Notes under the pieces: model-generated
The model's input: the letters and a program-made list of their open reading frames with translations, nothing else
Databases searched by the model: none
What the model was told of the DNA's origin: nothing
Program-made: the position numbers and the translations under genes
Assembly (NCBI RefSeq): GCF_051628905.1
Contig: NZ_CP157575.1
Location: 310,001 to 374,000 of the forward strand
DNA length: 64,000 bases
Reading direction: 5' to 3'
DNA from: Asaia sp037151935
GTDB taxonomy: Bacteria; Pseudomonadota; Alphaproteobacteria; Acetobacterales; Acetobacteraceae
Shown here: positions 32,858 through 41,732 of the stretch, one piece after another
Layout: each line of letters starts with the position of its first letter
Numbering within the stretch: the first letter of the stretch is position 1

Positions 32858-33954
32858 TACACCATCTCCATAGCTGCGATTCGTGCTTGCAGGGTCAGAG
32901 AAGCAGAATAATAATCACCGCTCTCCTTTATGCTTGGCAGGTTGGGCAGTGCATCCAGCCCGCTCAGAGCGAACATGAATACAGCCTTGAAGCCCGACGG
33001 TGCATTGTAATTGGACCGCTCACCCGTCTTGAGGTCTATCCAACCTGGCAACCCGTTCATCGTATAGTTCTGGCTTACTGCGTAAAGCGACTGAGTCAGA
33101 CTGGCCGGCATGTGGTTGGCCCATTTCAGATAAAGCGGGATACGGATCGCATCGTATGAGAAGCGTGGTGGAAAACCCGACGCGGGGAAAATACGCTCCG
33201 ATCTGCGGTCGATCGAAAGCCAGTCAGGTGGAAGTCCCCATAGGCCGAAGCGACTGGACTGAACCAATTGCTGCCCGGAGTCGATAAGTCCGACCCAAGG
33301 CCCTGATGGATCGAGACGCGCTGCTCTCTGCATGGCGGGGATATTGTAGTAGGACAGGTTGATCACGACATTCTTGGATCGGTCAAACCCCTTCGCGCCT
33401 GGAAGAAGAACAACGCGACTGCCAACCTTCCGCACACATTTCTGGCCGAGATCCTTGATGATCGCCCGCGCCTGCTGTGCGTAGTCTTCACGGCCCCACA
33501 AAATCGCTGCGCGACGCAGAGCCCAGGCAATCATGAGATCGCCGTCAGACGCATTATTCGTATCCGTGATGTGGGGAGTCGACGGAGTCCAGCGCCAGCT
33601 ATGCAGATTGCCATCCTTGTGCTTGAGCGTCTCCTGTGTCCAGGTCCACATTGTGTCAAAAGCGGAACGGTCATTAAAAGTGGAGGCAAAAAATAGACCG
33701 TAACCCTGCCCTTCGGAGTGCGAAATACCGTTATTACCGGTATCAACAATGCGCCCATCCGGTTGCAGATAACGGGACTTATAAAGCTCCCAATCCGGGT
33801 CGAGCTGCATTGAAGCACTTGCTTTAGTAGCACCGAGACCTGCGAACAGAGCACTCAGCGCGAGCGAATCACGGCAGAAGTGACGCCTGGCCTGTAAACG
33901 GCGCATTAACGATCTTTCGAGTTGAGCCAGAGTCACGGCTGTGCTCTGTGTCAC
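32857..33954 (-). CDS. cmcAx: GH8 endo-1,4-beta-glucanase of the cellulose operon
   Basis: 365 residues from a GTG with AAGGGAAA upstream; ATG 33906 is an alternative. A twin-arginine-like signal (ARRHFCRDSLALSALFAGL) ends at KASA. The GH8 domain shows the catalytic acid in ISHSEGQGYGLF and the base region NASDGDLMIAWALRRA, plus INLSYYNIPAM and RFSYDAIRIPLYLKWA. The secreted enzyme trims disordered glucan chains and is required for normal cellulose in Komagataeibacter (CMCax) and enterobacteria (BcsZ). It is the first gene of the leftward operon, with a 414-base upstream region. Confidence 0.92.
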   Translation of the reverse strand: MTQSTAVTLAQLERSLMRRLQARRHFCRDSLALSALFAGLGATKASASMQLDPDWELYKSRYLQPDGRIVDTGNNGISHSEGQGYGLFFASTFNDRSAFDTMWTWTQETLKHKDGNLHSWRWTPSTPHITDTNNASDGDLMIAWALRRAAILWGREDYAQQARAIIKDLGQKCVRKVGSRVVLLPGAKGFDRSKNVVINLSYYNIPAMQRAARLDPSGPWVGLIDSGQQLVQSSRFGLWGLPPDWLSIDRRSERIFPASGFPPRFSYDAIRIPLYLKWANHMPASLTQSLYAVSQNYTMNGLPGWIDLKTGERSNYNAPSGFKAVFMFALSGLDALPNLPSIKESGDYYSASLTLQARIAAMEMV

Positions 33955-34368
33955 GATCTTTCCCTTAGGATCGATAGCACGTCAACACTTTGTGTGTTCC
34001 GTTAACGTTTTTCCTAAGCTCGTCACTAAAATGCCAGTTAATCAGTATTATCGTTAATGGCAAAGCTTACCCACATATCTCAGGTTCACGGCAGCTCCTG
34101 CCGCGAATCAGCGTGGATCGCGCCTTCTTGTCGATATCGAAAACCATAAATATAGATGCATTGAAATATTTATTAAAACTTTATAGCAATTTATTGCGTA
34201 TAAGTAAGTATTACAGTGACTTTAACTCAAAGTTCTGGTATTTAATACCTAGTATTATTTATCGACAACTGTAGGGCTGTCTGAAACAACCCGATAAGTT
34301 GCCGACCGCGACAGTATCTTTTCGCATAACCTGTCTCGGCCCATTCCTGAATAAGCACGGCACGCCAC
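33955..34368. promoter_or_regulatory. Upstream region of the cellulose operon
   Basis: 414 bases without a gene between the leftward kinase gene end and the leftward GH8 start. It is markedly AT-rich at 34140-34265. It must contain the promoter of the cellulose operon and the terminator side of nothing obvious. No sigma-70 or EcfG-type (GGAAC...GTT) pair could be placed with confidence. Confidence 0.5.
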
Positions 34369-36150
34369 TCAGGCAATCGGACGACGTAAGGTTTGCACGG
34401 GAAAGGCAAGACGATACTCGGTCCCATCGTCAGACGATATTTCAAGGGTTGCGCCTAGCTGGCGAGCAAATCCACGCACCAGTTGCAGCCCTATACCCTC
34501 GCGCTTTTCCTTGTCTTCTCGTGTCGCATTGGCGAGTCCTATGCCGTCGTCACTGATGATGAGTACCGCGGAATCGTCGCATCTTTTGAGTGATATGCAA
34601 ACGGATCCCGTGCGTTCGCTCGGAAAGGCGTAGCGAAGCGCGTTGGTAACCACCTCCGTTACTATGAGTGAAAGCGGCACAGCCTGATCGGGGGTGATCG
34701 GCGTGCTCTCCACATTTAGAGAAAGGCTGATCCTACCTCGATTTATCCTGTTGTTGGCTGTGAAGATCTGACTGGACAATTCTTCAAGAAAGGCCCGGAC
34801 ATCCAGCGCCGATAGACCGCCCTCCGGGTAAAGATGGCGGTGCAGTGTCGCCAATGACCTCACACGGTCACGTACGAGATGAAACTCTTCGCGTGCTTCG
34901 GGAAGCTTGATGCGATTGGCTTGCAGATTAAGTAGTGATGCGACGATCTGCAGATTATTTTTTACTCGATGGTGGATTTCCTTGATCAGAAGGTCCTGCT
35001 GTTTGGCGGCTCGTTGCAGACGCGCTTCATGCCGGTCGAGACGACGCGTGGCGCGACTGAAAGCTCTTTCCATCTGACGAATTTCGAGAGGAAGAGATTT
35101 GGGCAAGTCGGGTTGAAAGGTACCGTGGCGACGCCAGTCGGCTACACTGAAAGCAAGTTTTTCGAGAGGTTCGACCAGATAACGCTGTGCAGCCAGCGCG
35201 ACGAGAAGCAATTCAACGATGAGGATAAGGACAATAAGCGTTACCCGGGCGAGAAAAAGCTGCAAGGCTCTTGTTTCCGCCATACTACGCACCGACACAG
35301 AGACAATACTTGCAGGCCCAAAACCCGGCGCCAATGTGTAATAGATGCTACCCACTTCGAAATGATCGACGCGGCTATTGGAGACGAGGTCCCTGTCTAG
35401 GCGTGCGGTGGCCTCCGGCGACCAAGGATTGGCAATTCTCTGGTTTGGCGTGAGTGCGACCGGCGCAGCGTCACGTGTGTACACCCAGAGATCTGTCGCC
35501 CCGCTATCAGGGTCCGACGGCGGACGAGCATACTGAGCTAGTGTTACCAGCTGGGAGCTTACGAGAGGACGGAATGCAACGAGATGCCCGGATACCGTCT
35601 CGCCCGAGCGATCAATATAATCGAGCGGCACACTAATTCGAATGACCGGACGCGGCCCTTTGAGAATGACCTCAACTGCGTTCTCATTTCCGTCACCTTC
35701 GCCCGCACTGTCGGGTCGCGTCAGAGACAGACGAGTGCCGTCGCAAATGATCTCACCCGAGACAGCCTCTCTTGAAGCTGTAACGATCTTTCCATACGGA
35801 TCAACGAGTGCAAGCGAGCAGTAATGCTGCTGATTGATCGATTCAGCGAGCAAAAGGGCGCGCGGAGCGGTCTCTTCGCGGAGACCTATTCGAGCCAGTA
35901 TTTCGAGCGCTCCATGCGCTCGATCAAGGTCAGCCGCTATTTCGTGGCGGGCGCCGGTCGCATCTGCCTGAATGCGCTCAAAGCTGTTGTTGGAGGTGGC
36001 GATATAGGCGTGCCAAGCGAGTACCCCGGCAACGCACGCCAATGGCAGCGACGTGCAGACAATCAGAGCCATCACGCGAGAACCGACAGTGTCGAAGAGG
36101 CCAGATCTCAAGCGAAAGCCCTTGAACGAAGAGAGAAACGAAACGGTCAA
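34369..36150 (-). CDS. HisKA_2/HWE-type sensor histidine kinase of the general stress response
   Basis: 593 residues from a TTG start. A membrane helix near residue 30 (VMALIVCTSLPLACVAGVLAW) and another near 310 (LARVTLIVLILIVELLLVALA) bracket a periplasmic sensor domain. A HAMP-like linker follows, then the HisKA_2 phosphoacceptor KEIHHRVKNNLQIVASLLNL and a HATPase domain (VVTNALRYAFPSERTG, ISDDGIGLA). This subfamily (PhyK-like) phosphorylates PhyR. Its position directly after nepR supports that role here. The signal is unknown. Confidence 0.88.
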   Translation of the reverse strand: MTVSFLSSFKGFRLRSGLFDTVGSRVMALIVCTSLPLACVAGVLAWHAYIATSNNSFERIQADATGARHEIAADLDRAHGALEILARIGLREETAPRALLLAESINQQHYCSLALVDPYGKIVTASREAVSGEIICDGTRLSLTRPDSAGEGDGNENAVEVILKGPRPVIRISVPLDYIDRSGETVSGHLVAFRPLVSSQLVTLAQYARPPSDPDSGATDLWVYTRDAAPVALTPNQRIANPWSPEATARLDRDLVSNSRVDHFEVGSIYYTLAPGFGPASIVSVSVRSMAETRALQLFLARVTLIVLILIVELLLVALAAQRYLVEPLEKLAFSVADWRRHGTFQPDLPKSLPLEIRQMERAFSRATRRLDRHEARLQRAAKQQDLLIKEIHHRVKNNLQIVASLLNLQANRIKLPEAREEFHLVRDRVRSLATLHRHLYPEGGLSALDVRAFLEELSSQIFTANNRINRGRISLSLNVESTPITPDQAVPLSLIVTEVVTNALRYAFPSERTGSVCISLKRCDDSAVLIISDDGIGLANATREDKEKREGIGLQLVRGFARQLGATLEISSDDGTEYRLAFPVQTLRRPIA

Positions 36151-36195
36151 CCGCCCTGCTTTCGACTGCTCATCTCTCGACGCTACGATCAGTCA

Positions 36196-36384
36196 TCACG
36201 ACGACCTGTCGTTACGATCATCCTCAATGAGACGAAGCAATTCTTCAGGGATAGGTTCGCTGGCAACATCGTCAAAGAGCTGATGCAGGCCACGTTTCAG
36301 CCAGATGTCGAAAGGGCTGTCATTCTCTTGCGAGTGACTTTTCTGGCGGGACTTCTCCGGCGCGCCGTCCTCTCCCCCAGTCAT
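36196..36384 (-). CDS. nepR: Anti-sigma factor NepR
   Basis: 62 residues with the NepR core: FDIWLKRGLHQLFDDVASEP then IPEELLRLIEDD. NepR sequesters EcfG sigma factor until phosphorylated PhyR takes it up through its sigma-like domain. The acidic, disordered N-terminal tail (about 25 residues) is typical. It lies 45 bases before the kinase gene in the same direction and 208 bases after ecfG, from which it is separated by a strong palindrome. Confidence 0.92.
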   Translation of the reverse strand: MTGGEDGAPEKSRQKSHSQENDSPFDIWLKRGLHQLFDDVASEPIPEELLRLIEDDRNDRSS

Positions 36385-36502
36385 ACCAACACCTCAACAA
36401 AAGAAATCGACCCATGCGTCTCTAACAAAGGTTCGGCTCACGAGTTTCACCAAGGAAATTTAATCGGGGCAATTTGAAGAAAAATAAAGCCCCAATTGCG
36501 TT

Positions 36503-36533
36503 TGAGGGGAATGATCATGGATCATTCCCCTCA
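36503..36533 (-). promoter_or_regulatory. 14-bp perfect hairpin between sigma factor gene and nepR
   Basis: TGAGGGGAATGATC (36503-36516) and GATCATTCCCCTCA (36520-36533), with a 3-base loop. There is no immediate T-run on the minus strand, so it could be a processing or attenuation element, a terminator with weak tail, or an operator. Confidence 0.6.
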
Positions 36534-36592
36534 GGATCTTGCATAGATGTCGCACTATTGAGTCAGGTCTCAAAAAACGTCATCTATACCGC

Positions 36593-37171
36593 TCAGAACG
36601 TGAAAAGATCGTCAGACTTCAGACCCTTGCGACGACGGTCATCAAGCGTTGCACGAAGCGCGGCCACCTTGACGCGCAGCTTGTCGTTCGCAGGCAGATC
36701 GCCTGTCATCCAGGCTTCGAGCTGGCGACGGGCACGGAAGACACGGCTCTTGGCTGTGCCAACAGCGCAGCCTGTCGCTTCGGCCAGAGCCTCATAACTC
36801 ATGCCCTGGACCACAACCATGACGAGAGCTTCGCGCTGGTCTGCCGGAAGACGCGAAAGGGCCATGGACAGGTCCTTGAGTGCCAAGCTGTCTTCATGCG
36901 TTGCGTTGCTGGCGAAAGAAGATGCGGGAACGTCATCGATGTCTGTCGTCTCGCGACGCTTGCGCAGGTCGGAGATGAAGCGATTGCGAAGGATGCGATG
37001 CATCCAGGCCGAGAAATTGGTGCCCGGAATGAAACTGTCCTGAGCGGCCAGGGCATTGCAGACTGCATCCTGAACCAGATCTTCAGCAGCCGAGCGATTC
37101 CGTGTGAGGGAGAGCGCCTGGATACGCAGTTTGGGGAGAATCTGGATAACTTGGTCGTGGAAGCTGGTCAT
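36593..37171 (-). CDS. ECF sigma factor, EcfG-like (first copy)
   Basis: 192 residues from ATG 37169-37171. Sigma region 2 is seen as NRSAAEDLVQDAVCNAL and FSAWMHRILRNRFISDLRKR. Region 4 is seen as LPADQREALVMVVVQGMSYE then ALAEATGCAVGTAKSRVFRA. It belongs to the alphaproteobacterial ECF group that includes EcfG, with neighbours nepR and phyR. A C-terminal extension of about 35 basic residues follows region 4. It would direct transcription of stress genes when NepR is titrated by PhyR. A second ECF gene lies upstream, so which is the NepR target is open. Confidence 0.85.
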   Translation of the reverse strand: MTSFHDQVIQILPKLRIQALSLTRNRSAAEDLVQDAVCNALAAQDSFIPGTNFSAWMHRILRNRFISDLRKRRETTDIDDVPASSFASNATHEDSLALKDLSMALSRLPADQREALVMVVVQGMSYEALAEATGCAVGTAKSRVFRARRQLEAWMTGDLPANDKLRVKVAALRATLDDRRRKGLKSDDLFTF

Positions 37172-37315
37172 GCGAAAATCCTTCTTCGCTCAGTGCTTTT
37201 CATCCGACCAATGAATGGCGCGAAAGATCGGTTGCATCAGATTGCAATTTTTTGAACTTATTTTTTCACAACCCTGCAATCTCTTGTCGCGAGCGGGCAT
37301 ATCAATAGCGCCATG

Positions 37316-37867
37316 CTAAGGTGAAGCGGCGGCCCGGACACTTGGTAGCGCCGCAATTTCCGCCAGCTTGGCACGAGCGCGTGAGACCCGCGCTTTCATC
37401 GTTCCTACCGGGCAAAGACAGATTTCCGCAGCTTCCTCGTAGCTCATTTCCTGCGCCCCAACGAGGATGAGCGCCTCTCGCAGGGCCTCAGGCAATCTCC
37501 AGATAAGCACCGACAGATCGAGCACGTGATCGTGATAACCCTGATCGCCCTCCCTGCCCTCTTCGCTACCTTGCGAAATTTCGGACAGGATCTCAGTCTC
37601 TCTGACCTTGCGACGTTTCTGCTCATAGAAAACATTGCGCAGGATGGTGAAGAGCCAGGCCTTGATATTTGTGCCTTCTACGAACTGCGCACGTGCACCC
37701 AAGGCGCGCAGAACCGTGTCCTGCACGAGGTCATCTGCTGCCGTAACGTCTCTCGTCAGGTATCGGGCGAAGCCTCGAAGATCGGATAGATGTGCGGCGA
37801 TACCCCGCCTTACGGGGTCGGCGGCGCCAAGCTTGCTGTCCTGCTGTATAGGCTGGTCCGCGCTCAG
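37316..37867 (-). CDS. ECF sigma factor, EcfG-like (second copy), non-canonical start
   Basis: A full sigma factor is encoded: LRGFARYLTRDVTAADDLV, QDTVLRALGARAQFVEGTN, KAWLFTILRNVFYEQKRRK for region 2, and LPEALREALILVGAQEMSYE, EAAEICLCPVGTMKARVSRA for region 4, closely EcfG-like. The only standard start in frame is GTG 37726, which would remove half of region 2. The frame stays open to a TGA ending at about 37882. Within it a CTG at 37867, with GAGGAG 8 bases upstream, is the best start and gives 183 residues. It is divergent from phyR. Either a CTG start is used or the start has been mutated. Confidence 0.75.
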   Translation of the reverse strand: MSADQPIQQDSKLGAADPVRRGIAAHLSDLRGFARYLTRDVTAADDLVQDTVLRALGARAQFVEGTNIKAWLFTILRNVFYEQKRRKVRETEILSEISQGSEEGREGDQGYHDHVLDLSVLIWRLPEALREALILVGAQEMSYEEAAEICLCPVGTMKARVSRARAKLAEIAALPSVRAAASP

Positions 37868-37984
37868 GGCACGGTCTCCTCAATTGGGGTCAAAGCATTC
37901 CTCTTTGCTGGAGCGTGAAAAAGTGCCATCCTGACGCGACAGACTGCGGTTTGTTCGCGAATTTTCTCGGAGCTTCGTTACTCA

Positions 37985-38728
37985 ATGGTCGATGCAGAGC
38001 GCCAAGACCTTATACAAGCCTTGCCCTTTGCGCGACGTTTTGCAAGGGCTCTCGAAGGCAGTCAAAAACAGGGCGACCAACTCGTCGCTTTGGCAATGAA
38101 AGACATGGTCAGCCGCAAGGGCGGACATGACATAAGCACACGTTATCGTCTCTACCGCTCTATTATAGAGTGCTTCAGACAGGGAAACGAGGCGCTTCAC
38201 GCGCCCTCACCGCTATCTCTCACTCAACGGTTGGTGCTTCTGCTTACCTCCCTTGAAGAGGTGCCCCTAAGTGCTGTCGCGCTCATCCTCGATCGGAATG
38301 AGAACGAAATTCTTGCCGATATCGCTCTGGCTAATGATGGCCTGCGCTCCGTTGCCGAGACCAGCGTGCTCATCATCGAGGATGAGCCGATCATCGCCAT
38401 GGATATCCAGGATGTGGTTCAGCAATGCGGTCACCGCATCGCTGGCGTTGCTTATACCGAGGCGGACGCGGTGCGTATCGCCAAGGAGACGAAGCCGGGA
38501 CTCATTCTCGCCGATATCAATCTCGGCGGTGGCGGTGACGGTATGCATGCCGTCGGGCGTATCATGAAAGACCATCAGGCTCCGGTTATTTTCGTGACCG
38601 CCTACCCCGAGCGCCTGCTCACCGGCGAGCAGGAAGAGCCCTCATTCATCATCACAAAGCCTTTCGAGCCGACCACCCTAGCCATCACGACCTATCAGGC
38701 CGTGACCGGGGGATTGAAAGCGATCTGA
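37985..38728 (+). CDS. phyR: PhyR, general stress response regulator
   Basis: 247 residues. The N-terminal half is a sigma-factor-like domain (LIQALPFARRFARALEGSQK, LTSLEEVPLSAVALILDRN). The C-terminal half is a receiver domain with the acidic pocket IIEDEPIIAMD, phosphoacceptor Asp in LILADINLG, Thr in VIFVTAYPERL and Lys in ITKPFEP. Phosphorylation exposes the sigma-like domain, which binds NepR and frees EcfG. It is divergent from the sigma gene cluster, with 117 bases between the start codons. Confidence 0.95.
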   Translation: MVDAERQDLIQALPFARRFARALEGSQKQGDQLVALAMKDMVSRKGGHDISTRYRLYRSIIECFRQGNEALHAPSPLSLTQRLVLLLTSLEEVPLSAVALILDRNENEILADIALANDGLRSVAETSVLIIEDEPIIAMDIQDVVQQCGHRIAGVAYTEADAVRIAKETKPGLILADINLGGGGDGMHAVGRIMKDHQAPVIFVTAYPERLLTGEQEEPSFIITKPFEPTTLAITTYQAVTGGLKAI

Positions 38729-38764
38729 CTTGCATCGCAAGGGGCTGTGCGACACATAGGGCAG

Positions 38765-40585
38765 ATGGCCGCACCGATCCTTCATCTTCGCGATATTGTC
38801 TACTCTCTTGGGGGCCGTCCACTTCTGGACGGTGCCGAAATCGGGGTCGCCCCCGGCGAGAAGCTCTGTCTCGTCGGTCGCAATGGGTCGGGGAAATCGA
38901 CCCTCCTTCGTATTGCCGCCGGAGAGATCCTGCCCGATTCAGGTCAGTGCTTCGTCCAGCCTGGAATCAGGATCGTCTATCTACCACAAGAGCCTGATCT
39001 TACGGCTTTCCCGACCAGCTACGATTACGTCGCCCAGGACCTGCCGCCTGAGGAAGACTACCTCGCCCGGAGCATGCTCGCCGAGCTTGGTCTGACGGGT
39101 GAGGAAAACACCGCCACTTTATCCGGCGGTGAGGCCAGACGCTGCGCACTCGCTCGCGCCCTGGCGGCCAGACCCGATCTGCTGCTTCTGGACGAACCGA
39201 CCAACCATCTCGATCTGCCCACCATCACCTGGCTCGAGCGAGAACTGGCTTCGATGCGTTCCGCAATGATCGTGATCAGCCATGACCGACGCCTCCTCGA
39301 AACACTCTCACGCGCTGTCGTCTGGCTGGAACAGGGCATCACCCGCCGTCTCGATCAGGGATTTGCGCGTTTCGAAGACTGGCGCGAGGAGGTGCTCGCT
39401 CTGGAAGAGCTGGCCGCCCATAAGCTCGACCGCGAAATCGCTCGTGAAGAAGACTGGATGCGCTATGGCGTCACAGCCCGGCGCAAGCGCAATGTGCGTC
39501 GCGTGGCTGAGCTGGCCGGGCTGCGTTCGCGGCGGAAGGAAATTTCCAGCCAGTTCCGTGGCGCGCTCAAACTGACCGTTTCCGAAGCCGAAAGCACCGG
39601 CAAGCTTACGACCGTCGCCGAGAATGTGACCAAGGGTTTTGGCGACCGTATCGTGGTCAAAGACCTCGATCTCCGCGTACTCAAGGGCGACAGGCTTGGC
39701 ATTGTTGGCGCCAATGGCATGGGCAAGACGACCTTGCTGCGCCTCCTGACCGGCGAGGATCAACCCGATAGCGGGCGCGTGCAGATCGGACCATCTACCT
39801 CGCTTGTGACGCTCGATCAGCGCCGCGCGAGCCTCGATCCGGCGCTGACTCTTGCAGACACCATGACTGGCGGCAGCGGCGATATTGTTCAGGTCGGCAC
39901 CGAGAAGCGTCATGTCATCGGCTATATGAAGGACTTCTTGTTCCGGCCCGAGCAGGCGCGCACACCGGTTGGCGTGCTTTCCGGCGGTGAACGCGGGCGT
40001 CTCGCTTTGGCCTGTGCCCTCGCTCAGCCATCCAATCTTCTGGTGCTCGACGAACCGACAAACGATCTCGATCTGGAAACGCTCGATCTGCTTCAGGAGA
40101 TGCTTGACGATTACCCCGGCACAGTCCTCCTGGTCAGCCATGACCGCGACTTTCTCGACCGCGTTGCAACCTCCGTGCTGGTGGCACAAGGCGATGGGGA
40201 ATGGATCGAATATGCGGGGGGTTACAGCGATATGCTGGCGCAGACGGGTGGTGCCGCACCTGTCGAGCGCGGCGCTGCTTCAGGCGGCGCCAAGGAGAAG
40301 GGTATATCCGATAGGAATGCTGCAAAATCAGAAAAATCTAGCAAGAAGCTCAGTTACAAAGACAAGCTGGCGCTCGAGAAGCTCCCGCAGGAGATCGATC
40401 GGCTCGAAAAGCTGATTCAGGCTCAGCGCAACATCTTGTCGGACCCGTCTCTCTATGCGCGCGATGCGAAGAAGTTTGCCAAGGTTAGCGACGATCTGAC
40501 GCAGGCCGAGACCGCGCTGGCTGAAGCAGAAGAATCCTGGCTGCTGCTCGAGATGAAGAAGGAAGAAATAGAGGCGGGCGCCTGA
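38765..40585 (+). CDS. uup: ABC-F family ATPase (Uup-like)
   Basis: 606 residues from ATG 38765. Two ABC domains are in tandem: GRNGSGKST, LSGGEARRCALA and LLLDEPTNHLDL in the first; GANGMGKTTLL, LSGGERGRLALA and LVLDEPTNDLDL in the second. They are joined by the ABC-F linker and followed by a C-terminal coiled coil (EKLPQEIDRLEKLIQAQRN). No membrane domain is present. ABC-F proteins act on the ribosome or, for Uup, also in DNA-related processes. The symbol reflects the C-terminal coiled coil, which separates Uup from EttA. Confidence 0.85.
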   Translation: MAAPILHLRDIVYSLGGRPLLDGAEIGVAPGEKLCLVGRNGSGKSTLLRIAAGEILPDSGQCFVQPGIRIVYLPQEPDLTAFPTSYDYVAQDLPPEEDYLARSMLAELGLTGEENTATLSGGEARRCALARALAARPDLLLLDEPTNHLDLPTITWLERELASMRSAMIVISHDRRLLETLSRAVVWLEQGITRRLDQGFARFEDWREEVLALEELAAHKLDREIAREEDWMRYGVTARRKRNVRRVAELAGLRSRRKEISSQFRGALKLTVSEAESTGKLTTVAENVTKGFGDRIVVKDLDLRVLKGDRLGIVGANGMGKTTLLRLLTGEDQPDSGRVQIGPSTSLVTLDQRRASLDPALTLADTMTGGSGDIVQVGTEKRHVIGYMKDFLFRPEQARTPVGVLSGGERGRLALACALAQPSNLLVLDEPTNDLDLETLDLLQEMLDDYPGTVLLVSHDRDFLDRVATSVLVAQGDGEWIEYAGGYSDMLAQTGGAAPVERGAASGGAKEKGISDRNAAKSEKSSKKLSYKDKLALEKLPQEIDRLEKLIQAQRNILSDPSLYARDAKKFAKVSDDLTQAETALAEAEESWLLLEMKKEEIEAGA

Positions 40586-40601
40586 GTGGCGCCCGTGCCG
40601 T

Positions 40602-41570
40602 TCAGTTATTGATCAACCCGGAGAGCTCCATGGCTTTCCGGGAAGCATCCATACTCTCCTTGACCCTGATGGCGGCGTCCAGCGCCCTGATCCCGGCTTC
40701 CGCGTCGACGAGGATAGGCGCTCCGTCGAGACAGGAAGCCGCGAATGCGTCGTGTTCGGCAGCGAGGCAGTCGCAGTCTTTCCATTTCAAAGCTTCGCGT
40801 CTGAAACCGCCCGTTCCCGGCAGGGGAAGTCCGCGCTTGCGACCGATCATGGTCAGCTCCTGCTGCACGAAATCGGCAGAAAGATAGCCTTCCTCGGAAA
40901 AAACCCGCATACGGCGCTCGGTCTTCAGCGAGATGCGGCTTGCCGAAATTGACGCAACGCAGCCATTCTCGAACCGGACGCGAGCGTTGGAGATATCCTC
41001 ATGCTCACTCGACACGGCCACCCCCACCGCATCGATCGATTCTATAGGGGACTCAACGAGCGAGAGCACGAGATCCAGATCGTGGATCATCAGATCGAGG
41101 ATAACCGACACATCGGTGCCCCTCGGTTTGAAGGGTGCGATACGTGTGGCCTCGATGTAGAGCGGCTTGCCGATGCGTTCCGAAATGGCTCGGTGCTCGG
41201 AGGAGTAGCGCAGAAGATGCCCCACCTGAAGGACGCAGCCCGTTTCCATGGCGAGCGCCGCAAGAGCATTGGCTTCCTCCAGCGTCGCGGCGATCGGCTT
41301 CTCGACCAGAACATGCCGCCCGGCTCTGAGACAGGCCGACGCGACCGGGAAATGATGCTCGGCGGGGGCTGCCACGATGACGGCATCGACCGAAGCAATC
41401 ATTGCTTCGAGGCTCTCGGCTACGAAGCAGCCGGCCTCTTTTGCAACCGCTCCTGCTCGGGCGGGATCGGGATCGAAAACAGCGATCAGGGTCTCGCGGG
41501 GGCAGTCGCGCGCCTTGAGAGCGTGAAACCGGCCGAAATGTCCGGCCCCGACAATTCCGACCTTCAGCAT
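40602..41570 (-). CDS. Gfo/Idh/MocA family oxidoreductase
   Basis: 322 residues from the ATG at 41568-41570, chosen for AGGAAA upstream; ATG 41603 is possible. The Rossmann motif is KVGIVGAGHFGRFHALKARD. The family signature HVLVEKPIAATLEEANALA carries the conserved EKP, followed by QVGHLLRYSSEHRA, and the substrate-domain Asp/His of DLMIHDLDLVLSL. Such enzymes oxidise or reduce sugars and sugar nucleotides. The substrate cannot be told from sequence. It converges on the ABC-F gene with 16 bases between. Confidence 0.82.
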   Translation of the reverse strand: MLKVGIVGAGHFGRFHALKARDCPRETLIAVFDPDPARAGAVAKEAGCFVAESLEAMIASVDAVIVAAPAEHHFPVASACLRAGRHVLVEKPIAATLEEANALAALAMETGCVLQVGHLLRYSSEHRAISERIGKPLYIEATRIAPFKPRGTDVSVILDLMIHDLDLVLSLVESPIESIDAVGVAVSSEHEDISNARVRFENGCVASISASRISLKTERRMRVFSEEGYLSADFVQQELTMIGRKRGLPLPGTGGFRREALKWKDCDCLAAEHDAFAASCLDGAPILVDAEAGIRALDAAIRVKESMDASRKAMELSGLINN

Positions 41571-41732
41571 GTGTTTTCCTGGCTCTTGAGCAACTGAATT
41601 CATGTTTTTGGTGTAGCAGGGCGCAGAGGGAGGTTGCAACGCGCTGCGCCACCCGGCATCTTCCCGCAGCCTGACCGCCCTGCGGTAGTTTTTGATCTCC
41701 GGTCGTTACAAAGAAGGACGCCGCTCAGTTCG

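Noticed and set aside
39308..40189. Minus-strand open frame of 293 codons opposite the ABC-F gene
   Set aside because: Antisense shadow of a gene with two complete ABC domains.
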